Positions 1 through 5,831 of a stretch of DNA of 10,161 nucleotides are shown here, one piece after another (positions within the stretch are counted from its first letter, which is position 1; each line of letters begins with the position of its first letter). The stretch is from Fibrobacter sp. UBA1765. Its GTDB lineage: Bacteria; Fibrobacterota; Fibrobacteria; Fibrobacterales; Fibrobacteraceae. A program made the translations under genes and the position numbers. The notes under the pieces are model-generated. The model was not told the origin of the DNA and made no database searches. It worked only from the letters and a program-made list of their open reading frames with translations. The stretch spans positions 1 through 10,161 of the forward strand of contig DCGZ01000148.1 in the NCBI GenBank assembly GCA_002314675.1, given 5' to 3'.

Positions 1-135
1 CGCTGATAATGCTGAGTTGTTCCTATGTAGATGTATAGATAGCCTACGAATGGGAATCGGAATCGAGAGAATCATCTAGCAAGGCTGCCTAAATGCTTCC
101 ACACATGTTGATGATGCCTCTTCTATCTTTGTAAA

Positions 136-164
136 AAGAGTTAAACCTCTTACTCTTAAGGAAG
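136..164 (+). promoter_or_regulatory. Leader hairpin and ribosome binding site before the first barrel gene
   Basis: AAGAGT at 136-141 and ACTCTT at 152-157 are perfect inverted arms. They are followed directly by AAGGAAG (158-164), a good Shine-Dalgarno sequence 4 bases before the ATG at 169. The hairpin abuts the ribosome site, so it could influence initiation, but a 6-bp A/T-rich stem may also be chance. No convincing -35/-10 pair was found in positions 1-135. That stretch holds only short quasi-repeats such as GGAATC twice near 54-65. Confidence 0.4.
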
Positions 165-168
165 AATA

Positions 169-1428
169 ATGAATATCAAAATCATCTCTCTTGCCGCAGC
201 CATGGCAGTTTCTGCCGCAGTGGCCCAGGATTACGACGAAGAATACGGCAACTCTACCGAAGCTGTTGAAGAAGTTGAAGAAACAGAAGAAGTAGAAGAA
301 GTGGAAGAAGCTCCGGCTCCAAAGCCAAAAAAAGAACAAAAGGTGGCTAAGGAAGAAGCAAAGGAAGAGGCCGAACCAGCAGCACCTATGGCAGAAGCCA
401 AGGGTCTCAATGTTTTACACGGTTCTGCATACAATCCGTTTGGCAACGAAGCAGGCGCTTCCACCGTTCGCGGCAACATGAACGCTCCCTACAAGATGGC
501 TGGCACAAGCCTCATTTACGTAGAACCATCTGATGAATATGCAGCATTGTCTATTGCCAAGGGCAGCATGACCTACTTGCTCGCCTTCGACAACAGTGCA
601 AACTATGGCAAGCTCACCGCAGGTATCGCAACAAAGTCCTTTGGCGTTGCCTTGGACGTTGCCCTTGCAAAGTCCTGGATTTCTGATAACGACGAAGATG
701 TTTCCGTTGTCGGCGCAGGCGACCTGTTCGGAGCTAAGTTTGCAGCACCGCTCGGTTCTATTGACATTACCGCAAACGCATACTGGCTTACCTACGCAAA
801 CGAAGCCAGCACAGACAACAATGAAAACGACAAATGGGACATCGGCTTGAACGCAACCCTTTCTAACGCACCGTCTGCAAAGAACTTCTTCTGGTCTGCA
901 GGCCTTGACTTCGTGCGCCATGAAAACAGCAACAAGGTCAAGACTCCTGTTGGCAATGTTGAATCCACAAACAACGATGCAAACATTTCCATTCAGCCAA
1001 GACTCAACATCGCTCTTCCAGTTCTTGGAAATGAAGATGCACGCGTCTACGTCGGTTTGAACTCCCGTATTCCGGTAATTTTCTTCGATGAAATCGAAAA
1101 CAAGAACTCTAGCGATTCCTACAGCGCCTTCGGCCTTTTCACAAGCCCGAACCTCCTTGCAGAAATGTCCTTGACTGAAAACTGGATCATTTTCGGCGGT
1201 GCAGCTTTCGAATGGGAAGTATTCTCCTACGCTAGCGACGAGCTCAAGAACGGCGAAATCAAAGATGAAGGCTCCGTCATTTCTATGACAACAAAGTCAA
1301 CAAACGCAAATGCAGGCGCACGCTTCCAGTACAAGTCACTTTCTGTTGAAGCATCCGTTGCAAGCAACCTTTACACAAACGCCTGGAGCGGTCTAATCGG
1401 TCAATTCAGCGCAATGCTCAACTTCTAA
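169..1428 (+). CDS. Predicted outer-membrane beta-barrel protein with Glu/Val-rich linker
   Basis: This 419-residue exported protein has no family I can name. Residues 1-19 form a signal peptide (N-I-K start, Ala-rich core, AVA before Q20), so it leaves the cytoplasm. Residues 20-77 are low complexity: an acidic DYDEEY start, a run of VEE/TEE triplets (33-47), then Pro/Lys/Ala/Glu. Residues 80-419 are rich in alternating polar and hydrophobic stretches with many Asn, Ser, Gly and aromatic residues, and the chain ends in a terminal Phe (SAMLNF). That ending is typical of outer-membrane barrels recognised by the BAM machinery. The start is set by AAGGAAG at 158-164. A lipoprotein gene follows 15 bases downstream, probably in the same transcript. 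Barrel and location are inferences from composition; a secreted beta-sandwich protein is the main alternative. Confidence 0.8.
   Translation: MNIKIISLAAAMAVSAAVAQDYDEEYGNSTEAVEEVEETEEVEEVEEAPAPKPKKEQKVAKEEAKEEAEPAAPMAEAKGLNVLHGSAYNPFGNEAGASTVRGNMNAPYKMAGTSLIYVEPSDEYAALSIAKGSMTYLLAFDNSANYGKLTAGIATKSFGVALDVALAKSWISDNDEDVSVVGAGDLFGAKFAAPLGSIDITANAYWLTYANEASTDNNENDKWDIGLNATLSNAPSAKNFFWSAGLDFVRHENSNKVKTPVGNVESTNNDANISIQPRLNIALPVLGNEDARVYVGLNSRIPVIFFDEIENKNSSDSYSAFGLFTSPNLLAEMSLTENWIIFGGAAFEWEVFSYASDELKNGEIKDEGSVISMTTKSTNANAGARFQYKSLSVEASVASNLYTNAWSGLIGQFSAMLNF
265..309 (+). repeat. Five tandem 9-base units coding VEE/TEE
   Basis: Two identical GTTGAAGAA units are followed by three variants (ACAGAAGAA, then GTAGAAGAA and GTGGAAGAA). 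Together they encode residues 33-47 of the barrel protein. The unit is a multiple of three, so gain or loss of copies would lengthen or shorten the periplasmic linker without breaking the frame. Confidence 0.85.
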
Positions 1429-1443
1429 TCGGAGAATTTCAAT

Positions 1444-1650
1444 ATGAACAAGATTTTCAAAATTGCTTTCTTTGCTTTGGCAGTTCTTCTCATTGGTTGC
1501 TCCGGTGATGGTAACCCAGTAAGCCGCATTGACAAAGAAGATATGGACAAGTCAACCCTCGGCATTAAGCCTGCATCCAAGATCGACATCGCAAAAGACG
1601 GTATCAAAGGCGACAAGTACGACGACTACGATGATGAGTACGATGACTAA
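1444..1650 (+). CDS. Small lipoprotein with acidic Asp/Tyr tail
   Basis: The product has 68 residues. Residues 1-18 are a short lipoprotein signal (two Lys in the first six residues, then a hydrophobic run). They end in the lipobox L16-I17-G18-C19, so Cys19 should be lipidated and the mature protein anchored in a membrane. The 50-residue mature part is hydrophilic and ends in a tract of Asp and Tyr (DKYDDYDDEYDD). A GGAG site at 1431-1434 sits 9 bases before the ATG. The gene lies 15 bases after the barrel gene and before a strong terminator, so the two are probably cotranscribed. The acidic tail resembles the mature N-terminus of the barrel protein (DYDEEY), which may mean a shared binding property. 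Function unknown. Confidence 0.8.
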   Translation: MNKIFKIAFFALAVLLIGCSGDGNPVSRIDKEDMDKSTLGIKPASKIDIAKDGIKGDKYDDYDDEYDD

Positions 1651-1669
1651 TTAAATAACTTCTTTTGAC

Positions 1670-1695
1670 AGTGGTTTGCTTGCAAGCAAACCACT
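1670..1695. repeat. Perfect 26-bp palindrome between convergent genes
   Basis: Two 13-base arms beginning AGTGGTTTGC meet with no loop spacer and are exact reverse complements. No T-run follows on either side, so it is not an intrinsic terminator by itself. It could be a transcript-stabilising hairpin, part of a double terminator with the adjacent hairpin, or a protein-binding dyad. Confidence 0.9.
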
Positions 1696-1700
1696 ACAAA

Positions 1701-1742
1701 CAAAAATCCCGGAAGCATCATTTAATGCTTCCGGGATTTTTG
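1701..1742. terminator. Bidirectional intrinsic terminator
   Basis: An 18-bp perfect stem (1701-1718 with 1725-1742) closes a 6-base loop. The stem has a GC core (TCCCGGAAGC) flanked by five A on one side and five T on the other. It therefore gives a hairpin plus U-tract in both directions. It serves the lipoprotein gene ending at 1650 (+) and the SulP gene ending at 1758 (-). Confidence 0.95.
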
Positions 1743-1757
1743 GTAATGCTTTAAATC

Positions 1758-3641
1758 TTACTTATTACCAGCTTCCTCGTTAACCTTTTCTGCAATAACT
1801 TCAGTTGTTTCTTCAGCAACTGTAGCGTTTGCATTTTCTGGGAGCCATGGACGGCTAATGTTCTTTTCCCAGGAAACTGTCGGAGCACTTTCTGCAGGAG
1901 CAGATTCAACAAGCGGGAGACCAAGAATTTCACGAGCGCGGTTAAGGGCAGCGTCAATGTTTGCAAGGGCGTTTTCTTCGCCAAGCTGCTTCAATACGCC
2001 AGCACGTGTAAGAGCCACAACCGGCTGGGCATGCACACCGGAAAGGAGCAAGGTCGTGCCATCGCTCTTGCAGCGTTCAAGCAATGTTTCAATCATCTGG
2101 ATACCGGCAGCATCGATACTTGGAACCTGGCGCATGCGCAAGATAAGAATCTTCGGCTTGCTGTTAGTCATGCTAAGGGCTGTCTTGAACTTTTCGATAG
2201 CGCCAAAGAACATGGAACCGACGATTTCATAAACGATCACGCCATTAGGAACTGCGCGGGCTCCGATATGGTTCGGGTCAGCAACTTCTTCATCGTGTTC
2301 ATCAAGTTCCTTGGAAACAGATTCCACTTCGGCAACGTCTGCCATACGACGGATAAACAGGATACCGGCAAGCAAGACGCCAACTTCGATAGCAATGGTA
2401 AGGTCCATTACAACAGTCAAGACAAATGTTACAAGAAGAACGGAAACGTCGCTCTTCGGAGCCTTGAAAAGCTTGATAAAGTTGCGGTAGCCACACATGT
2501 TGAAAGCAACCTGGAAAAGCACTGCGGCAAGGGCTGCCATCGGGATCATTTCGGCGTACTTACCGACAATAAGCATAATGAGCAAAAGCATCACGGCATG
2601 AATAAGGCCAGAAATCGGGCTTGTTGCACCATTCTTGATGTTAGTTGCAGTACGTGCGATAGCGCCTGTTGCAGGAATACCGCCAAAGATCGGGGAGAAA
2701 ATATTTGCAATGCCCTGGCCGATAAGTTCCGTGTTGGAACGGTGCTTTGTACCGGTCATACCGTCGGCAACGACTGCAGAAAGCAAGGATTCGATAGCGC
2801 CAAGGATTGCGATTGTAAGAGCCGGCTGGAACAAGTCCTTCATCAAGGCAAGGTTAATGTTCGGGAGATGCGGAACCGGGAAGCCGCTCGGAATATGGTT
2901 CTTAGCGCCAATGGTTACGACATTGTGTGCTTCGTCCCAACCAAGAACCTTCACGATTACGGTTGCAACGACAATTGCGATAAGGGAACCTGGGACTTTC
3001 GTTGTAATCTTAGGCCAGACAAAGCAGATTACGAGCGCGATAAGTCCAATAATGATAGAGTACAGGTTAATAGTATCAAGAGAAGTAGCATAAAGTTTAA
3101 TCTTTGCAATAGCTTCAGCCGGTTCCTTTACACCATGAAAGTCGAGTCCAAGGAAGTTCGGGACCTGGCCAAGAGCAATGATGATCGCGATACCGGCGGT
3201 AAAGCCAACCGTTACCGGGAACGGGATGAACTTGATGATGGAGCCAAACTTGAAAATGCCAAAAAGCACAAGCATGACACCAGCCATAAGGGTAGCAGTG
3301 GCAAGGCCATCGATACCGTACTTGGCGACAATGCCATAGACGATAACAATGAAGGCGCCTGTCGGGCCACCAATCTGGAAACGGCTACCGCCAAAGAACG
3401 AAATCAAGAAGCCCGCAATGATCGCTGTATAAAGACCTGCTTCAGGACCTACGCCAGATGCGATTGCAAACGCGATTGCAAGAGGCAAAGCCAAAATGCC
3501 GACAATCAAGCCAGACATAATGTCTTTTACAAGGTTTTCCTTACCGTAGCCCTTGCGAAGCTGACGGAATAGTTCAGGGGTGCATTGATTTGCCAAGTCG
3601 CTCATAAAGGAGCGGACTTTGGATTGTTTTTGGTCGGCCAT
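1758..3641 (-). CDS. SulP family anion transporter with C-terminal STAS domain
   Basis: This is a 627-residue inner-membrane anion transporter of the SulP/SLC26 family, whose members move sulfate, bicarbonate or C4-dicarboxylates. The substrate cannot be read from this sequence. Family signatures are GPEAGLYTAIIAG (65-77), GGPTGAF (91-97), and ESLLSAVVADGMTG (284-297) followed by NTELIGQGIAN (303-313). About a dozen hydrophobic segments fill residues 40-430. A STAS domain spans about 464-575 with the loop SIDAAG at 508-513, followed by a 50-residue Ala/Glu/Val tail. I chose the ATG at 3641 because GGAG lies 7 bases upstream and the family N-terminus begins there. The longer open frame to 3794 adds 51 residues unlike the family. 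It ends at the bidirectional terminator and is divergent from the 3824 gene. Confidence 0.93.
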   Translation of the reverse strand: MADQKQSKVRSFMSDLANQCTPELFRQLRKGYGKENLVKDIMSGLIVGILALPLAIAFAIASGVGPEAGLYTAIIAGFLISFFGGSRFQIGGPTGAFIVIVYGIVAKYGIDGLATATLMAGVMLVLFGIFKFGSIIKFIPFPVTVGFTAGIAIIIALGQVPNFLGLDFHGVKEPAEAIAKIKLYATSLDTINLYSIIIGLIALVICFVWPKITTKVPGSLIAIVVATVIVKVLGWDEAHNVVTIGAKNHIPSGFPVPHLPNINLALMKDLFQPALTIAILGAIESLLSAVVADGMTGTKHRSNTELIGQGIANIFSPIFGGIPATGAIARTATNIKNGATSPISGLIHAVMLLLIMLIVGKYAEMIPMAALAAVLFQVAFNMCGYRNFIKLFKAPKSDVSVLLVTFVLTVVMDLTIAIEVGVLLAGILFIRRMADVAEVESVSKELDEHDEEVADPNHIGARAVPNGVIVYEIVGSMFFGAIEKFKTALSMTNSKPKILILRMRQVPSIDAAGIQMIETLLERCKSDGTTLLLSGVHAQPVVALTRAGVLKQLGEENALANIDAALNRAREILGLPLVESAPAESAPTVSWEKNISRPWLPENANATVAEETTEVIAEKVNEEAGNK

Positions 3642-3787
3642 GTTTTCTCCGGATTTACTTTTAAGCCGCGCCAAATTTAGAAAGAGTTGTAAATTCTGAA
3701 AGGGTATTTGTAAAGAAAATTTACCAAGTAACAAAAATATGAGTTTTTGGGGATAAGTTTGGCAAAGAACCAGGCAAGAAGGCAAAA

Positions 3788-3816
3788 TCAACAAAAAACA
3801 TTGTATTTACTATATT
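3788..3816 (+). promoter_or_regulatory. Candidate promoter placing transcription start at the ATG of the 3824 gene
   Basis: TCAACA (3788-3793, four of six to the TTGACA consensus) and TATATT (3811-3816, five of six to TATAAT) are 17 bases apart. Initiation about 7 bases after the -10 box falls at 3823-3824, on the start codon, and no Shine-Dalgarno is present. This fits a leaderless or near-leaderless mRNA. The rest of 3642-3823 is A/T-rich and must also hold the SulP promoter, which I could not place. Confidence 0.45.
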
Positions 3817-3823
3817 CTAGTGC

Positions 3824-4135
3824 ATGATTTTAGAAAAAGACTTAAAGGCTTCCGAAGAAGCAAGCCTCGATGAAAAAATAGCGAATATTGAACTGATGCT
3901 CGAAAGCAGAACCCAACCTCGAGCCTTTGAGCTCGGCATGCTTCTAGCCCTTAAAATGGCCAAGGAAATGCGAGAAGGCAAGGAACTTGGAACAGACTCA
4001 AGCTATGTCGTCGCTTCATGGGTAGATAAATATCCAAATTCCATCGTTGAAGAAGCAATCGCAAGCGCCAAGGAATTTCTCGTAAACCCAGGCAAGCTCG
4101 CCGACAAGATTAAGGAATCGCTGTTGAAACAATAG
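3824..4135 (+). CDS. Small helical cytoplasmic protein, unknown function
   Basis: The product has 103 residues and I do not recognise a family. There is no signal peptide or membrane segment. It is highly charged and predicted mostly helical, with an N-terminal acidic helix (about 1-30), a central helix ELGMLLALKMAKEM (37-50), and a C-terminal helical part from about 74. No catalytic motif is visible. The coding look is sound: codon use matches neighbours (AAG, GAA, CTC, GCC). The start ATG at 3824 lacks a ribosome site but sits directly after a promoter-like TATATT. It stands alone between the divergent SulP gene and a repeat-rich gap, so context gives no role. Confidence 0.7.
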   Translation: MILEKDLKASEEASLDEKIANIELMLESRTQPRAFELGMLLALKMAKEMREGKELGTDSSYVVASWVDKYPNSIVEEAIASAKEFLVNPGKLADKIKESLLKQ

Positions 4136-4153
4136 CGAGACGGAAGACGGACA

Positions 4154-4210
4154 GGTATGAGGGCCGCACCTTCGGTGCTTGAGGTGTGAAGTCGGCGCTA
4201 CGCGCCTAGA
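4154..4210 (+). repeat. Hairpin module, copy A (GGTATGAGG ... TTGAGGT ... CTAGA)
   Basis: Fixed words GGTATGAGG (4154-4162), TTGAGGT (4179-4185) and CTAGA (4206-4210) frame two small hairpins. These are GCACC-TTC-GGTGC (4166-4178) and GGCGC-TAC-GCGCC (4194-4206). The same three words in the same order and strand recur at 10118-10161 with different stem sequences. It resembles a REP-type intergenic element. It opens the 392-bp gene-free stretch 4136-4527, the rest of which is listed in the following entries. Confidence 0.75.
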
Positions 4211-4215
4211 GGAAA

Positions 4216-4250
4216 TGCTGTAGTCAGTCAGCTGTAGGCTGTCGTCAGAA
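4216..4250 (+). repeat. Heptad array A1 (CTGTA/GTCAG type)
   Basis: Five consecutive 7-base units in one register mix two related words: units like AGCTGTA and GGCTGTC, and units beginning GTCAG. The GCTGTAGGCTG portion (4231-4241) recurs at 10090-10100. Adjacent units match at 14 of 28 positions by hand count, so this is one of the weaker arrays. Confidence 0.5.
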
Positions 4251-4259
4251 ACGGTTCTT

Positions 4260-4296
4260 TACCATGTCGTTGCGAGCGAAGCGCGGCAACCTAGAA
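4260..4296 (+). repeat. GTC-GTTGC ... GCAAC palindromic element
   Basis: TACCATGTC leads into an inverted repeat with arms GTTGC (4269-4273) and GCAAC (4286-4290) around a GC-rich interior, then CTAGAA. It is the sister of the element at 4348-4386, which has nearly the same flanks but an unrelated stem. Elements of this general GTCRTT-palindrome look occur in intergenic DNA of many bacteria. It is a repeat, not a terminator, because no T-run follows. Confidence 0.65.
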
Positions 4297-4313
4297 CAAG
4301 ATGCAAGAAATTG

Positions 4314-4341
4314 TAGAAATTAGAAACCAGAGACCAGAAAT
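4314..4341 (+). repeat. Heptad array A2 (YAGARAN type)
   Basis: Four contiguous 7-base units are in register: TAGAAAT then TAGAAAC, followed by CAGAGAC and CAGAAAT. All share AGA at unit positions 2-4. The array lies between the two palindromic elements. Confidence 0.6.
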
Positions 4342-4347
4342 GTAACT

Positions 4348-4386
4348 TACCACGTCATTCTCGGCCCCGACCGAGAATCTCTACAA
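4348..4386 (+). repeat. GTC-ATTCTCGG ... CCGAGAAT palindromic element
   Basis: TACCACGTC leads into an 8-bp perfect inverted repeat, ATTCTCGG (4357-4364) with CCGAGAAT (4371-4378), around a 6-base loop. CTCTACAA follows. The flanks parallel those of 4260-4296, while the stem is different and longer. A small GATC-TTC-GATC hairpin follows at 4393-4403. Confidence 0.7.
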
Positions 4387-4425
4387 TGCCGAGATCTTCG
4401 ATCAAGTCGAGGAAAACAAAATGAA

Positions 4426-4495
4426 AATTCATAATTCTAATTTCTTAATTCTGAATTCACTATACCCTATACCCTGAACCCTATCCCCTAAACAC
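4426..4495 (-). repeat. Heptad array A3, ten 7-base units in one register
   Basis: Read on the plus strand, the first five units are of AATTCTN type and the next five of TATACCC/TAAACAC type, with no indel over 70 bases. Adjacent units agree at 44 of 63 positions by hand count. On the minus strand the second half reads as TAGGGNN units with one CAGGGTA and a final TAGTGAA. A comparable series occurs at 9971-10005. It lies just upstream of the phosphatase gene and occupies the space where its promoter would be expected. Confidence 0.8.
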
Positions 4496-4521
4496 AGAAA
4501 ATCAACATCCACTAGCCCCTA
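4493..4521 (-). repeat. 29-base shared element, copy upstream of the phosphatase gene
   Basis: On the minus strand it reads TAGGGGC, then TAGTGGA, then the spacer TGTTGATTTTC and a final TGTG. It matches the plus strand at 9992-10020 at 25 of 29 positions. In both places it joins two TAG-type heptad stretches. Its edge is 6 bases from the ATG at 4528. Confidence 0.8.
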
Positions 4522-4527
4522 AAGAAT

Positions 4528-5478
4528 ATGACAAACCTTCGTGCATCCATTGATATTGGCAGTAATTCTACGATTCTTTTAATTGCCGCATTCGAAACTG
4601 ACGAAAGCGGCAAAGAAAAGCTTGTTCCCAAAATCCAGAAAGTTGAAATTTGCAGGCTTGGAGAAGACATTTTTGAAACCGGCAACATTTCCAAGGAAAA
4701 GCAAGACGCTCTCGTCGCCATTCTAGGCAAGTTCCGCAGCGACGTTCACGCCCTTGGAGCCGTAATCAACGAAGCCATCATGACCGAGGCCATGAGAAAG
4801 GCCGGAAATTCAGAAGAGGTCATCAACGCAGTAGAACACGCCATTTGGACCCGTCCACGCATAATCAGTGGAGAAGACGAAGGCAAGTACACCTACCGTG
4901 CCGTCACGGAATGGCACGGCGAAGGCATCACGACAATCGACATTGGCGGCGGTTCCACAGAACTTTCCAACGGCAAGGAAACCATTTCGATTCCAGTTGG
5001 CGCACTCTTCCTGTTTAAAAAGATGGGGGCGATTCCTGGCCCAGAATACAAGAACTTTGCAAAGGAAACGCTCAAGGAAAACCCGGTCAAGCAATTCGCA
5101 AAACGACCAGTCTACCTTGTCGGTGGCACTGCCACGGCCCTTGCCATGGTATTCTTGAACACGCCGCAGTTCAACTACGAACAGCTTGAAGGCCTTGAAA
5201 TGAGCATGGCCGACCTCGAAACCACCATCACAAGAATCGTGAACCTTTCAAAGGAACTCAGAGCAGCGCTCCCGGGCCTTGGCGGAGGCCGCAGCGATGT
5301 AATCATTTGTGGACTATTCTGGCTACGCACATTGCTAGAAAGGCTACACGCAGAAAGTTTCAAGATCAGTACAGCAGGGCTTCGCTTTGGTGTTCTTTAC
5401 CCGCCAAAGGAAGAGCCACAAGAAAAGCCCAAGGCAAAGAGAATTCCGCCCTGGGCAAAGAAAAAGGAAGAAGCCTAG
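4528..5478 (+). CDS. Ppx/GppA family phosphatase (exopolyphosphatase or guanosine pentaphosphate phosphohydrolase)
   Basis: This 316-residue cytoplasmic enzyme belongs to the ASKHA (actin-like ATPase) fold. Family members release phosphate from polyphosphate or from pppGpp. The motifs in order are: SIDIGSNST (8-15 region, phosphate-1 loop), TEAMRKAGN (86-94), ISGEDEGKYTY (113-123, acidic catalytic segment), TTIDIGGGSTEL (135-146, phosphate-2 loop), IPVGALFL (155-162), LVGGTATALA (197-206), and RSDVIICGL (255-263). The length fits the short two-domain form without the C-terminal HD-like domain of E. coli Ppx, so polyphosphate versus pppGpp preference is open. A Lys/Pro/Glu-rich tail covers 293-316. 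There is no clear Shine-Dalgarno before the only plausible start. The stop TAG lies within a CTAG shared with the convergent lipoprotein gene. Confidence 0.9.
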   Translation: MTNLRASIDIGSNSTILLIAAFETDESGKEKLVPKIQKVEICRLGEDIFETGNISKEKQDALVAILGKFRSDVHALGAVINEAIMTEAMRKAGNSEEVINAVEHAIWTRPRIISGEDEGKYTYRAVTEWHGEGITTIDIGGGSTELSNGKETISIPVGALFLFKKMGAIPGPEYKNFAKETLKENPVKQFAKRPVYLVGGTATALAMVFLNTPQFNYEQLEGLEMSMADLETTITRIVNLSKELRAALPGLGGGRSDVIICGLFWLRTLLERLHAESFKISTAGLRFGVLYPPKEEPQEKPKAKRIPPWAKKKEEA

Positions 5479-5831
5479 CGTCTGTGGATTTCGATGACTC
5501 CGTCATCCTCAACAATCTGAAGGAACACGCTACCGCCATCAAACCTTTGCTTAAAGGTCGTATCCACCTTGGAGGATCCGCTCATTTTTAGGCGAACCGT
5601 AAACGAGCCCACAAAGTCTCGCTCGCTCACCTTGGACTTTTCACCAGGTTCTACATCATCAGAAATCCAGACAATTTCATTGTCCTTTGACACCACGGAA
5701 AAACTTGTCACCGTGTAGTTTTGCGTATCGTTACCGATTTGCAAACGGCACGTATCGTCTACAACATAATGCGTAACGCAGCCACAAAGCAGCAAGGCAA
5801 AACTAGAGAGCATAAAAATCATCTTTTTCAT
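5475..5831 (-). CDS. Small predicted lipoprotein of the regulator-barrel operon
   Basis: The product has 118 residues. The N-terminus MKKMIFMLSSFALLL is followed by C16-G17-C18, giving the lipobox L15-C16-G17-C18 with Cys18 as lipid anchor. The mature part is short, mostly beta-like (alternating V/T/S/F), with W56, PGEKSK (62-67) and FVGSFTVRLK (73-82). It may be a small beta-sandwich, but I recognise no family. Its ATG overlaps the stop of the upstream barrel gene in an ATGA (5828-5831), so translation is coupled. AGGAG lies within the upstream gene about 10 bases ahead. It is probably an envelope partner of the barrel protein. Its stop shares CTAG with the phosphatase gene, leaving no room for an intergenic terminator. 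Confidence 0.82.
   Translation of the reverse strand: MKKMIFMLSSFALLLCGCVTHYVVDDTCRLQIGNDTQNYTVTSFSVVSKDNEIVWISDDVEPGEKSKVSERDFVGSFTVRLKMSGSSKVDTTFKQRFDGGSVFLQIVEDDGVIEIHRR

Noticed and set aside
415..921. A 168-codon minus-strand open frame inside the first barrel gene
   Set aside because: It is Cys/Val-rich antisense to a gene with a signal peptide and a good ribosome site.
2031..3572. A 513-codon open frame on the plus strand opposite the SulP gene
   Set aside because: It lies fully antisense to a clear SulP coding sequence. Its product is Cys/His/Asp/Lys-rich with no domain or signal, as expected from reading a hydrophobic membrane protein gene backwards.
3642..3794. N-terminal 51-residue extension of the SulP protein
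   Set aside because: There is no ribosome site at 3794 and the extension does not look like the family. The ATG at 3641 has GGAG at proper spacing. The extension would also run through the promoter region shared with the divergent gene.
4456..4490. Telomere-like CCCTAA/CCCTATA repeats
   Set aside because: The units are 7 bases, imperfect, internal, and part of a wider heptad pattern. Genes continue on both sides, so this is not a chromosome end.
4136..4527. CRISPR array
   Set aside because: There is no repeat of 20-40 bases with unique spacers and no cas genes. The periodic units are contiguous heptads.
4136..4527. Insertion sequence remnant
   Set aside because: No transposase fragment, terminal inverted repeats or target duplication were seen. 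The content is short repeats and small hairpins.
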